Made by a program: the position numbers and the translations under genes. From positions 1-37,177 of the forward strand of contig JAPPMO010000118.1 in assembly GCA_028873975.1 (NCBI GenBank): a stretch of DNA of 37,177 bases, given 5' to 3'. The DNA is from Chloroflexota bacterium. Its GTDB lineage: Bacteria; Chloroflexota; Anaerolineae; Aggregatilineales; Phototrophicaceae. Shown here piece by piece: positions 16,220 to 24,161 of this stretch (positions within the stretch are counted from its first letter, which is position 1; each line of letters opens with the position of its first letter). A model generated the notes under the pieces. That model ran no database searches and was not told the origin of the DNA. It saw only the letters and a list, made by a program, of their open reading frames with translations.

Positions 16220-17050
16220 ATGTCGCGCAGCCGGCGGGAATCAGCCATTCTCTACGCGGTGGTCATTGTGGTCATCGTCATACTGGTTTTCCCGCTCTAC
16301 TGGATGTTCAACACATCGCTGGCGCCAGCGACGCGCTTGCGCAGTTTCCCGCCGGTATTCGTGCAGCCTGAGCCGACGCTGGCAGCCTACCAGTCCATTT
16401 TCGCCGAACGCCCCATCGGCGTCTGGTTGCGGAATTCGGCGGTTGTCGCCCTAAGCTCGACGGCGCTGTCCATGTTCGTCAGCGTCCTGGCCGGCTACAG
16501 CATCTCGCGCATACGCGCCCGCGGCTCGCAGGCGATCGGGCTCTTCTTCTTGATGAGCCGCATGCTGCCCAGCACGCTTATCATCATTCCCCTCTTCGTC
16601 AGCTTTCGCCAATTGCAGCTCATTGGCGACTTGAAGTCCCTGGTCCTCGCCCATGCGACATTCATCACGCCCTTCGCTGTTTGGATGCTGAAAGGCTACT
16701 TCGACACGATACCGGCTGAACTGGAAGACGCGGCGATGATCGACGGCTGCACGCCATTGAGCGCGTTGGTACGCGTCGTCTTGCCGCTGTCGGCGCCGGG
16801 CTTGGCGGCGACCACGCTCTACGGCTTCGTGCTCTCTTGGAACGATTTTGTCTTCGCGCGCACCTTTCTGGTCGCCAATCAAAATGCCTGGACGGTCAAT
16901 GTTGGCGTGGCGTCGCTGAAGGGCGAGTATTTGACAGAATGGAACGAAATCATGGCTGGCTCGCTCATCGCGATGCTGCCAATCGTTATCGCCTATCTCT
17001 TTTTGGAGCGTTTCCTGGTCAGTGGCTTGACGGCCGGCTCATCCAAATGA
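16220..17050 (+). CDS. Sugar ABC transporter permease, MalG/UgpE type
   Basis: 276 aa partner permease. The opening segment (AILYAVVIVVIVILVFPLYWMFNTSL) is TM1 with the PLYWM motif of MalG-like proteins. The EAA loop is AELEDAAMIDGCTPLSALVR near 164-183 with VVLPLS after it; the SWNDFVFARTFL stretch near 210 is also family-typical. It lies 16 bases after the previous stop, with GGGAG about ten bases upstream of the ATG. Last gene of the operon. The 17051-17317 gap holds a dispersed repeat and a promoter but no convincing terminator. Confidence 0.92.
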   Translation: MSRSRRESAILYAVVIVVIVILVFPLYWMFNTSLAPATRLRSFPPVFVQPEPTLAAYQSIFAERPIGVWLRNSAVVALSSTALSMFVSVLAGYSISRIRARGSQAIGLFFLMSRMLPSTLIIIPLFVSFRQLQLIGDLKSLVLAHATFITPFAVWMLKGYFDTIPAELEDAAMIDGCTPLSALVRVVLPLSAPGLAATTLYGFVLSWNDFVFARTFLVANQNAWTVNVGVASLKGEYLTEWNEIMAGSLIAMLPIVIAYLFLERFLVSGLTAGSSK

Positions 17051-17178
17051 TCTGCGGCTTCCCCTAGCGCGATCACCGCCTGGCCGCGCTGCTTGCCTGC
17101 CCAAATGGCGCCGAGCGCATAGAGCAATGCCTCATTTACTCTGAGTCATACGTGTCTTGACTGTCAGTGTAGGCGGTC

Positions 17179-17227
17179 TGTGGTTGGTCATGCTTTCGAC
17201 CGGGCAACGAATCGCTTGACTTGGCAA
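17179..17227. repeat. 49-bp dispersed repeat (mate at 26904-26952, inverted)
   Basis: Reads TGTGGTTGG, then CATGCTTTCGACCGGGCAA, then AATCGCTTGACTTG. By eye, 45 of 49 positions match the reverse complement of 26904-26952. Both copies include the TTGACTTG part; here it forms a -35 box. A shorter related tract (TTCAGATTATTGGCAA) is at 37105-37120, matching the flank of the second copy. Confidence 0.8.
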
Positions 17228-17244
17228 TTTGATTGGGATATAGA
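17216..17244 (+). promoter_or_regulatory. Predicted sigma-70 promoter before a small membrane ORF
   Basis: TTGACT (17216-17221, 5/6) and TATAGA (17239-17244, 4/6) with 17 bp spacing. The -35 comes from the 49-bp dispersed repeat. The expected transcript starts near 17251, about 67 bases before the ORF at 17318. Confidence 0.45.
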
Positions 17245-17317
17245 TTGTTCCGCGTATAAGGATTAAACAGCGCTGATGGCGCGGACGTCATGTTCGGCAT
17301 GACATAAGCAGAACAAA

Positions 17318-17536
17318 ATGAGTTCCGCTGCTGTAGCGGACGCAAACGCCAGCCCGACCGCGCAGACGAAAGCCGAACTTCACAGAGCGTTATTAACATT
17401 GTTCATTGCTCTAATCACCGTTCTAAGCGGATTATTGGGCGGCGTGATTGTTCATCTACACAGCATCACCCTCAACGAGATCGCGGAATTGCGTACTGTG
17501 ATGTATCAGCTATTGCAAGTTTTCTCGGGCGGATGA
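17318..17536 (+). CDS. Small single-TM protein, unknown function
   Basis: 72 aa. An Ala/Thr-rich polar N-terminus (1-22) precedes one strongly hydrophobic segment (about 25-47, LLTLFIALITVLSGLLGGVIV). A short tail follows with HLHSITLNEIAELRTVMYQLLQVF, which could form an amphipathic helix. No clear ribosome site is visible, but a promoter-like pair lies 67 bases upstream. I do not recognise the family; a chance ORF is possible. Confidence 0.4.
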   Translation: MSSAAVADANASPTAQTKAELHRALLTLFIALITVLSGLLGGVIVHLHSITLNEIAELRTVMYQLLQVFSGG

Positions 17537-17661
17537 AACGATCGCTTCCCGATTGCCGGGCGCATGCCAGGTCTTATGCGAATTTGATTTCCCCCAAATG
17601 ACCGTGGCGGCATCCCGAGCCTAAATGACAAAATGAGCTTCGCCTATTCGCCGCTTCGCGC

Positions 17662-17667
17662 TATGAT
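17662..17667 (+). promoter_or_regulatory. Candidate -10 box for the DapA-family gene
   Basis: TATGAT in a CGCTATGATAG context, 38 bases before the ATG; a second TATACT is at 17674-17679. The upstream -35 (TTCGCC at 17639-17644) is weak. Confidence 0.35.
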
Positions 17668-17705
17668 AGTCCCTATACTTGATCAGTATCCAGGCGAGGT
17701 CACAG

Positions 17706-18593
17706 ATGAAGATTCACGGTATCGTGCCGCCGATGGCGACTCCTTTCGCCGCCGATGGCTCCCTTGACGAAGCGGCGCTGCGCGCGGAAGCCCGCTATCT
17801 CATTGAAGAAGCGGGGGTACATGGCTTGGCTGTCGGCGGCAGCACCGGCGAGGGGCAGACGCTTTCCAGCGACGAATTGCGCGCCGTCGTCGGCAGCGCG
17901 CTCGAGGTCGCCGCCGGCCGCGCGCCTGTCATCGCCGGCATCATCGTCGATAGCACCCGCCAAGCCGTCGAAAAAGCGCGGGCCTTGGCTGATCTGGACG
18001 TCGCCGCCCTGCAAGTGACGCCCGTGCACTATCTCTTCCGCCCCACGGACGAGATGATGTTCCGGCACTTCGCGACGCTGGCGGAACAAGCCAGCCATCC
18101 GGTCATGATCTACAATGTCGTGCCCTGGACCTATTGTTCGCCCGCCCTGCTCGACCGCATGATGCGCGAGATCGACGGTCTCATCGGCGTGAAGCAAAGC
18201 GCCGGCGATCTGAAACTGCTGGCGGACCTGCTGATGACATCGGCCGACGCCGGAGTGATCATGTCCGCGGTGGACGCGCTGCTCTATCCGTCGTTTAGCC
18301 TGGGCGCGCATGGCGCCATCGCCGCCATCCTAAGCGCCGCGCCGGAGTTATGCGTGGCGCTGTGGGATCAAACGAGAGCGGGCGATCACGAATCCGCCTT
18401 AGGGACGCACCTGAAGCTTTTGCCGATTTGGAACGCCATCATGGACGACAACTTGCCGGCCAACGTCAAAACCGCGCTGAGCTTGCAAGGACGCCCAGCC
18501 GGTTATGCCCGCATGCCCATGCCGGAAAGCTCGCCGGAGCAAGTAGAGGCCATTCGCGCCGCCCTGCGCGCGGCGGGGATCCCGCTGGCTTAA
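17706..18593 (+). CDS. DapA/NanA-family aldolase or lyase
   Basis: Class I, Schiff-base TIM-barrel enzyme of 295 aa. The GGSTGEG loop near 45-51 binds the carboxylate of the pyruvate moiety. The catalytic Tyr is in MIYNVVPWT near 137, and the Schiff-base Lys is in GVKQSAGD near 163. IVPPMATPFAADGSLDE is the usual N-terminus. ATG 17706 has GAGGT (17696-17700) five bases upstream. Sequence alone does not separate dihydrodipicolinate synthase from 2-keto-3-deoxy-acid aldolases and related dehydratases. Its convergent neighbour eight bases away is an acid-sugar dehydratase, so 2-keto-3-deoxy sugar acid cleavage is my preferred reading over lysine synthesis. Confidence 0.85.
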   Translation: MKIHGIVPPMATPFAADGSLDEAALRAEARYLIEEAGVHGLAVGGSTGEGQTLSSDELRAVVGSALEVAAGRAPVIAGIIVDSTRQAVEKARALADLDVAALQVTPVHYLFRPTDEMMFRHFATLAEQASHPVMIYNVVPWTYCSPALLDRMMREIDGLIGVKQSAGDLKLLADLLMTSADAGVIMSAVDALLYPSFSLGAHGAIAAILSAAPELCVALWDQTRAGDHESALGTHLKLLPIWNAIMDDNLPANVKTALSLQGRPAGYARMPMPESSPEQVEAIRAALRAAGIPLA

Positions 18594-18600
18594 TCCACAT

Positions 18601-19770
18601 TTAATCCACCAGGTATCGTTGCAGCGCGTCCCGGTTCAGCGCGATGCCGAGGCCGGCTTTCTGTGGGAGAGGAATCTCGCCGTCGACCATCTGCAGTTCA
18701 TCGGCGACGAGTTCGTCGCGCAAAACAGATTCCGACAAATGCGCCGGCAGAAATTCGATGAAGGGACAGCAGGATGCCGCGAAACCCAGATGCGCGCTGG
18801 CCGCGATGCCGATGCCCGTCTTCCAGCAATGCGGCACCACCAGCCGACCGTAATCCGAGGCCAACTGCGTCACCTTGCGCGCCTCGGTGAAGCCGCCGAC
18901 GCGGCCGACATCGGGCTGCAAGACATCGAGCTTGCCGCGGTGGGCCAAATCAAGGAATTCCCAATGCGTATTCTGCCATTCGCCGGCGGCGATCCGTATC
19001 GGTGAATTGGCATTGATAAAGGCATATCCCTCCAGATCGTCGATGTTGATCGGCGTCTCCAGAAAGAAGAGATCAAAAGGCTCCAACTGTTTGATCACAC
19101 GCAGAGCCGTCCGCGCGTCGTCCCAGGCATAGGCGACATCAACCATCAGCGTCATCTCGTCGCCAACAGCCTCGCGGCATTCGGCGACGATGCCGGCGAC
19201 ATGGTCGTCGTGTTCCTGCAGGGCGTTATGGGTATACGGTCCGTTGATGCAGATTTCCAGCTTTGCCGCCTTGAAGCCGAAGCCCTTCGCTTGCAGCAGC
19301 TTTTCCTTCAGCGATTCTCGGTATTCATCCAGCGTATCGCCGATGGGCAGCAGCGAGGCATAAGGCGTGATGGAATCTTTCACCGCGCCCCCAAGCAACT
19401 TGTAAACCGGCAGGCCAAGCGCCTTGCCCTTGATGTCCCAAAGCGCCATGTCGATCGCGCCCATCGCGCAGATCAGCGCCCCGCGCCGCCCGTTCATCTT
19501 GGAGCCGCTGTACAGCTTTTGCCAGATGGCTTCCGGCTGCATGGGATCTTCGCCGATCAGCATTTCCTCCAAGCCCAATCCCATAATGTGGGTGCCCCGC
19601 GCCTGGATGCAAGCGCGCGCGATCCAGGGATTCACATCGGTTTCGCCGATGCCGACGATGCCCTCGTCGGTATGGATTTCCACCACCAGGTCATCCTGCG
19701 CCGAGGAACAAGCCTCCGTGTGATACTCCGGAACCAACAGTACATGGCAATCAATGCGGGTGATTTTCAT
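18601..19770 (-). CDS. Mandelate racemase/enolase superfamily protein, likely sugar-acid dehydratase
   Basis: 389 aa. Metal ligands are D211 (MVDVAYAWDD), E238 (FLETPI) and E264 (IAAGEWQN). Candidate acid-base groups are K170 (KAAKLEI) and the H314-D287 dyad (VVPHCWKTG and LQPDVGRVGG), placing it in the MR subgroup. The second residue of the usual KxK pair is Glu (K170-L-E172), so racemase activity is doubtful and dehydration of an aldonic or aldaric acid is more likely. ATG 19770 is chosen because MKITRIDCHVLLVP is the domain start and AGGA lies eight bases upstream; the frame continues upstream without support. Last gene of the FadR-led operon. Confidence 0.88.
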   Translation of the reverse strand: MKITRIDCHVLLVPEYHTEACSSAQDDLVVEIHTDEGIVGIGETDVNPWIARACIQARGTHIMGLGLEEMLIGEDPMQPEAIWQKLYSGSKMNGRRGALICAMGAIDMALWDIKGKALGLPVYKLLGGAVKDSITPYASLLPIGDTLDEYRESLKEKLLQAKGFGFKAAKLEICINGPYTHNALQEHDDHVAGIVAECREAVGDEMTLMVDVAYAWDDARTALRVIKQLEPFDLFFLETPINIDDLEGYAFINANSPIRIAAGEWQNTHWEFLDLAHRGKLDVLQPDVGRVGGFTEARKVTQLASDYGRLVVPHCWKTGIGIAASAHLGFAASCCPFIEFLPAHLSESVLRDELVADELQMVDGEIPLPQKAGLGIALNRDALQRYLVD

Positions 19771-19840
19771 AATGTAATCCTGTTTGATCTGAAAATGGGC
19801 TGACAATGGGCATTTGCTTTTGCAAAGACAGTCGCTAGAT

Positions 19841-22039
19841 CTATTCAAGCAAGACGCAAGCCAGGCTCGTTCCCTCAAGGCGAAGCTGAAAGCTGCTGGC
19901 ATCTTCATTCAAGATGTTTTCGTCGAGAAAAGGACGGACAACCGGGAAGCCCTCCTTGCTGATTGTCTCGCAGACCAGCTCGGCGCCGGCGTTGATAAAG
20001 AACCAGGCTTCGACGCCGTTATGCGCGCGGCGGCGGCGCAGCAACTTGCCGCAACGATCCGGCCTGATCCCGGCCTTGCCCAGCAGCGCCCCCAAAAACT
20101 GATCCGCGCCTTGGTCCAGGTCTCGGTAGGCCAAAGCGCCGAACCCAAGGAAGGCGCCGAGCAAGACGCTGCTGCCTGCGCCCACACGGTTCATCACGCC
20201 GGCAACGCGGTCTCCGCTCATCAAAATAGCTTCGGCCGTCAGCGCTTCCAGACTCTGCAAGTAGAAACTGGCCAGCACTTCCATATTGGCGAAGTCTCCA
20301 ATTCCCGTCAACTTGGTCGCGGGGTCGAATTCGCCAAAGCGGCGCGGCTCGGGCATCCAGCGCCGTTCGTCCGCCGGCTCCGATACCATCACCAGATCCG
20401 CGTGCCTCGCGCCGAAAAGCTCCTCGCCGCCGTCTACCATCTGCGCTACGGTACACCAGCCGTATTTGTCCCAGCGGCCCGGGCAGGCTTCGCTAATCAA
20501 GAACCCGCCCGCGCGCGCGAAGTCGATGAGATGCGCGAAATACGCCGCGTCCAGGCTGAGCGGCATCGAGAGAATCGCCGCCGCGTAATGGCGCAGGTCG
20601 CCGGCCGCGACCTCGTCCGCGTCCAGGAAGTCGACGGCGAAGCCCAGCCGCCACAAGCGCGCGTAAATCCCGCGCATATTGTAACAATAATGATGGACGA
20701 CCTCCCCATTGCAGGCTTGGAAGAAGTGATAGAGGTCTTCATTGACCAGTATTGCCACCCGGGCCCGTGGCGGCTGCGCCTGTGAGAAGAACTTGCCATG
20801 CCGCTGTATCGCCAGCCCGATGCGGCTCGCGGCAGCCATCCGCTCGCTGCTGTCGCCGGTCGGGTCGAGCAAGCCAAAGCCATTGGCTTCTTTCCAGAAG
20901 CGCTCGACGCGGTGATTCCAAAAACTGATGCCGGTCATGCCGCAAGCCAAGCCCGCCAGCATCCAAACACGCAGGTCCTTGGGCGTCGGCTTCTTGCCAT
21001 AGTGCAAAGAGGTCGAGATGGGTCCACCCTGAAACTCGGCCCCCCACAGCGCGCGATCGCGCCCGTTATTGCAGCGCGCCAGATCGGTACAGAGCATCAT
21101 CTCTTCCCATATTTCATAGAGCAGCGCCCCGGGCTCGCTGTCAATCGGATCATCCCAGGGGTGGCCATTATTCCACTTGGGATAATTGCTGGTACCGAAA
21201 AAGTCGCCGGCGCGCGCCCAGCGCCACTCCGCCCCCGAGCCGATCCGCGGCGTATCGGCATGGCTGAAGACCGGTCGCTGATACGGGTCATTTTCACGCA
21301 ATGCCCGCGTTTTGAAAGCCAGGGCGCGCGCCATATAAACATCGTCCATGAAATAGCGCCAATCAATGAAAGGCGCGAGCGGCTCCTCGCGCCGCGGCGG
21401 TTCAACTTCGTCCCAGGCGCCGTAATTGATCTGCCAGGTCGCGTTCAGCGCTTCCAGGCTGTCGTATTTTTCCCGCAGCCATTCGCGGAAGCGGGCCAGC
21501 GTATGCGGGCAGTAACAGAAGCCCAGCTTGCCCGCCGTGTTGGGCCAAAATCCGATCTCTTGAAAGGTATTCCAAGCCCAGATATTTCGGTATTTTCCCA
21601 GCCTACGCGCCAGCTCGGCGATGAAACGCGCGGCCGCGTCACGCGCGCCCGGATGATCCCAACAGGGTCCCGGCTTGCCATCCATGGGAATGGTGTATTG
21701 AGCCGGCTGATTGTGCCGCCGCCCATCCGAATATACGAAGTGGCAATCCGGGAATTTGCGCCAGAGCCAAGCCGGCGCCTGCTCCATGGTCAAACCGAGA
21801 TAGATGCCCAGATCCAGTTCCCCGGCTCGCCTAATCAAGCGCTCAACGCGCGCGAAATCGTATTCGCCCTCGCGCGGCTCGTCCGCCGACCAGTGTTCCT
21901 GAATCTTGATCATGTTGAAGCCGTAGTCCTTCAATAGCGGCAGATCCGCCAGTACCGCGTCCAGATCCAGGCAAGGTTCGCGATAAACATGCGTGCCGAA
22001 GGGGAAGACGCCATCGCCGAAGACGGGTTCTATGCTCAT
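19841..22039 (-). CDS. Glycoside hydrolase, GH42 (beta-galactosidase)-like
   Basis: 732 aa. The TIM-barrel catalytic domain spans about 10-390, followed by a Rossmann/flavodoxin-like trimerisation-type domain (about 425-625, with RVAILVNEDLYHFF and FLDADEV) and a C-terminal beta region. The candidate acid/base is E161 (WAWNTFQEIGF) and the candidate nucleophile E335 (LWGAEFQGGP). The N-terminus PFGTHVYREP...DLPLLKDYGFNMIKIQEHWSADEPREG is typical of GH42-like enzymes. No signal peptide, so it hydrolyses imported oligosaccharides in the cytoplasm. The WxxxxxE acid/base context lacks the classic Asn-Glu pair, so activity may differ from lactose hydrolysis. The frame is open to 22099 but that part is C-rich repeat; ATG 22039 is preferred, though its ribosome site is unclear. 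Confidence 0.82.
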   Translation of the reverse strand: MSIEPVFGDGVFPFGTHVYREPCLDLDAVLADLPLLKDYGFNMIKIQEHWSADEPREGEYDFARVERLIRRAGELDLGIYLGLTMEQAPAWLWRKFPDCHFVYSDGRRHNQPAQYTIPMDGKPGPCWDHPGARDAAARFIAELARRLGKYRNIWAWNTFQEIGFWPNTAGKLGFCYCPHTLARFREWLREKYDSLEALNATWQINYGAWDEVEPPRREEPLAPFIDWRYFMDDVYMARALAFKTRALRENDPYQRPVFSHADTPRIGSGAEWRWARAGDFFGTSNYPKWNNGHPWDDPIDSEPGALLYEIWEEMMLCTDLARCNNGRDRALWGAEFQGGPISTSLHYGKKPTPKDLRVWMLAGLACGMTGISFWNHRVERFWKEANGFGLLDPTGDSSERMAAASRIGLAIQRHGKFFSQAQPPRARVAILVNEDLYHFFQACNGEVVHHYCYNMRGIYARLWRLGFAVDFLDADEVAAGDLRHYAAAILSMPLSLDAAYFAHLIDFARAGGFLISEACPGRWDKYGWCTVAQMVDGGEELFGARHADLVMVSEPADERRWMPEPRRFGEFDPATKLTGIGDFANMEVLASFYLQSLEALTAEAILMSGDRVAGVMNRVGAGSSVLLGAFLGFGALAYRDLDQGADQFLGALLGKAGIRPDRCGKLLRRRRAHNGVEAWFFINAGAELVCETISKEGFPVVRPFLDENILNEDASSFQLRLEGTSLACVLLE

Positions 22040-22047
22040 GGCGTCTA

Positions 22048-22193
22048 CCCCCCACCCCAACCCCTCCCCCACAGGGAGGGAGGGGCTTTGCAACACCACA
22101 GACGATGCGCAGTTTCGATTTCCGAGCGCGCCGCGCGCTGAATTGGCTCCCCTTCCCTCTTTATGGGGGAAGGGCTCGGGGGATGGGGGTGGA
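22048..22193. repeat. Inverted pair of C-rich/G-rich arms inside the sugar operon
   Basis: The left arm (22048-22085: CCCCCACCCCAACCCCTCCC then AGGGAGGGAGGGG) and right arm (22149-22193, roughly its reverse complement) enclose about 63 bp. Each arm is itself partly palindromic. It sits in the 175-base gap between the LplC-like stop and the GH42 start, so it is transcribed. It resembles the CCCCAACCCCTCTCCC-type repeats common in bacterial genomes. Confidence 0.75.
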
Positions 22194-22214
22194 TTGGATG
22201 CCAGCTCATTTCAC

Positions 22215-23096
22215 CTACTCCTTAACCGCGCCCAGTTTGATGCCGGAGATGAAATAACGCTGCAAAAACGGATAGACGACCAGAATCGGCACGGTGGCGA
22301 CGACGATTTGCGCGCCGCGGATCGCCCGGTCGGACAGCCGCTGCAAGTCGCGCGGATCGATGCCTATATTCGTCAGATCCAGCTCGACCACGACCGTGCG
22401 CAGAAAAGTCTGCATGGGATAATTGGCGGTATCGGTCATGTAAATCAAGCCATCGAACCAGGCGTTCCAGTGGTTCACCGACGATAAAAGCGTCAAGGTG
22501 GCGATGGCGGGCAGGGACAGCGGCAGGTAAATATACCAGAGCACTTTCCAGTGAGAAGCGCCGTCAATGACGGCGGATTCTTCCAGCTCTTTTGGCACAT
22601 CGCGGAAAAAATTCATCATCAAGATCACGCTGAATATCGGCAAGGCATTGGGCAAGATCAGCGCGCCCAGCGTATTCAGCAAACCCAGGCTGCGCACGAC
22701 CATGAAGGAGGGAATCAAGCCGCCGTCGAAGAGCATGGCGAAGACGAAGAACCAGATGAAAATCGTCCGCCCGCGGAAAGCCCGCGGCGTCTTGGACAAG
22801 GGGTAAGCTGTCAGAATGATCAAGATCATGTTCAGGCTGGCGCCAGTCAAAACGCGCGTTACCGAGATAAGGAAGGAGCGTAAAAAGGTGCGCGAGCCCA
22901 TCACCTCCTGGTAATTTTCCAGCGTGAAGTCGATGGGCCAAAACGATACGAAGCCGCCGGTGGCCGGCGCTCTGCCACTGAGCGAAACAGCGAAGATATG
23001 CACCATCGGCGCCAGGCAAAGCAGCGCGAAGACCGTCAAAAAAACATAGTTGGAAGCGTCAAAAAGGCGGCTGGACCAATTGCTGTCGCGGATCAT
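22215..23096 (-). CDS. Carbohydrate ABC transporter permease, LplC/YtcP type
   Basis: 293 aa, six membrane segments. The EAA loop is KELEESAVIDGASHWKVLWY near 167-186 with IYLPLS. Two family hallmarks are FAMLFDGGLIPSFMVV near 115-130 and the C-terminal YPFLQRYFISGIKLGAVKE, almost the LplC/YtcP consensus. Such permeases work with LplB-like partners and import oligosaccharides. The start lies 11 bases after the LplB-like stop, with AGGGG about nine bases upstream. Confidence 0.93.
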   Translation of the reverse strand: MIRDSNWSSRLFDASNYVFLTVFALLCLAPMVHIFAVSLSGRAPATGGFVSFWPIDFTLENYQEVMGSRTFLRSFLISVTRVLTGASLNMILIILTAYPLSKTPRAFRGRTIFIWFFVFAMLFDGGLIPSFMVVRSLGLLNTLGALILPNALPIFSVILMMNFFRDVPKELEESAVIDGASHWKVLWYIYLPLSLPAIATLTLLSSVNHWNAWFDGLIYMTDTANYPMQTFLRTVVVELDLTNIGIDPRDLQRLSDRAIRGAQIVVATVPILVVYPFLQRYFISGIKLGAVKE

Positions 23097-23107
23097 GCGT
23101 CAAGCCC

Positions 23108-24007
23108 CTACAAAATGCGATAGCCGGCGTAGCGGTCCGCCAGCCAATAAGAAAGCAGGATCAAGCCGAAACCGATCAAGGACTTGAACAAGCCCACCGC
23201 GCCCGCCAGGCTGTACTGCGCCGAGACCAAACCCACCCGGTAAACATTGGTGTCGATGATATCGCCGGTGCGGTAGACGGCCGGGCTGTAGAGCGTCAGA
23301 ATTTGCTCGAAGCCGGCTTGCAGCACATCGCCCAGGCTCAGCGCCGCCAGCAGAACAATCGTGGGGCGGATGCCGGGCAAGGTAATATGCCAGATGCGGC
23401 GGAAGCGCCCGGCGCCGTCGATGGCCGCTGCCTCGTGCAAGGCGGGGTTGATGGCGGTCAGCGCCGCCAGGTAAATGATGGTGGAGAAACCGACATTCTT
23501 CCAAAAACCCGAGGTGATAATCGTGCCGCGGAACCAATTGTTGCTGCCCAGGAAGAGCTGCGGCTCCACGCCGAAATTGCCGATTGCCTGATTGAGGATG
23601 CCATAAGGGGAGAGGACGTCCAGCAAGATCCCGCCCAGCACGATCCAGGACAGAAAATACGGCAGATAAATCAAGGTCTGTATGGCGCGGCGGAAGAACA
23701 GCATGCGCGCCTCGTTCAGCAGCAGCGACAGGATAATCGCGCCGATTTGGTCGGCGACGATCTTGGCGACCGCAATGATCAGGGTATTGCCCAGGATCCG
23801 CCAAAACTCCGGCAGGGAAAATAGAAACTCAAAATTCTCCCAGCCGACCCAGGGCGAGTTCAGGAAGCCCTTGGCCGGGCTGAAGTCCTGAAAAGCGATG
23901 ACCACGCCGTACATCGGGTAGTAGCGAAAGAGCAGCACAAAGAAAATGCCTGGGATGATCATCGCGTACAGGGGCCAGGCGCGCTTCATGTATTCGCGGA
24001 TGGTCAT
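23108..24007 (-). CDS. Carbohydrate ABC transporter permease, LplB/YteP type
   Basis: 299 aa, six membrane segments. PLYAMIIPGIFFVLLFRYYPMYGVVIAFQDF near 12-42 is the characteristic LplB opening, followed by WVGWENFEFLF. The EAA loop is HEAAAIDGAGRFRRIWHITL near 190-209. The C-terminus KSLIGFGLILLSYWLADR is also typical. First permease of the operon; a family B hairpin element lies between it and the binding-protein gene. GAGGG is 12 bases upstream of the ATG, a longer spacing than usual. Confidence 0.93.
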   Translation of the reverse strand: MTIREYMKRAWPLYAMIIPGIFFVLLFRYYPMYGVVIAFQDFSPAKGFLNSPWVGWENFEFLFSLPEFWRILGNTLIIAVAKIVADQIGAIILSLLLNEARMLFFRRAIQTLIYLPYFLSWIVLGGILLDVLSPYGILNQAIGNFGVEPQLFLGSNNWFRGTIITSGFWKNVGFSTIIYLAALTAINPALHEAAAIDGAGRFRRIWHITLPGIRPTIVLLAALSLGDVLQAGFEQILTLYSPAVYRTGDIIDTNVYRVGLVSAQYSLAGAVGLFKSLIGFGLILLSYWLADRYAGYRIL

Positions 24008-24060
24008 GCGACTGTCATGCCCTCGCCATGAAAACGATTTCTCGGCAAATTAATCGCTGT

Positions 24061-24127
24061 AAGGTCGACCCGCTGGGTCGCCCGCAAAACCTAACCGGAA
24101 CGGTGGGCGAGCCTTGGCTCGCCCCTA
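24061..24127. repeat. Family B double hairpin, partly decayed copy
   Basis: Hairpin 1 (24063-24084) is CGACCC/GGGTCG around GCT; hairpin 2 (24105-24126) is GGGCGAGCC/GGCTCGCCC around TT. The outer boundary is CGCCCCTAG on one side and a degraded AAGGTCG on the other. It lies between the binding-protein stop (24162) and the LplB-like start (24007), the same place as in the operon at 15.2 kb. Confidence 0.75.
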
Positions 24128-24161
24128 GACAATCTTTCGGATGTCGACGGGCGAGGGCGCG

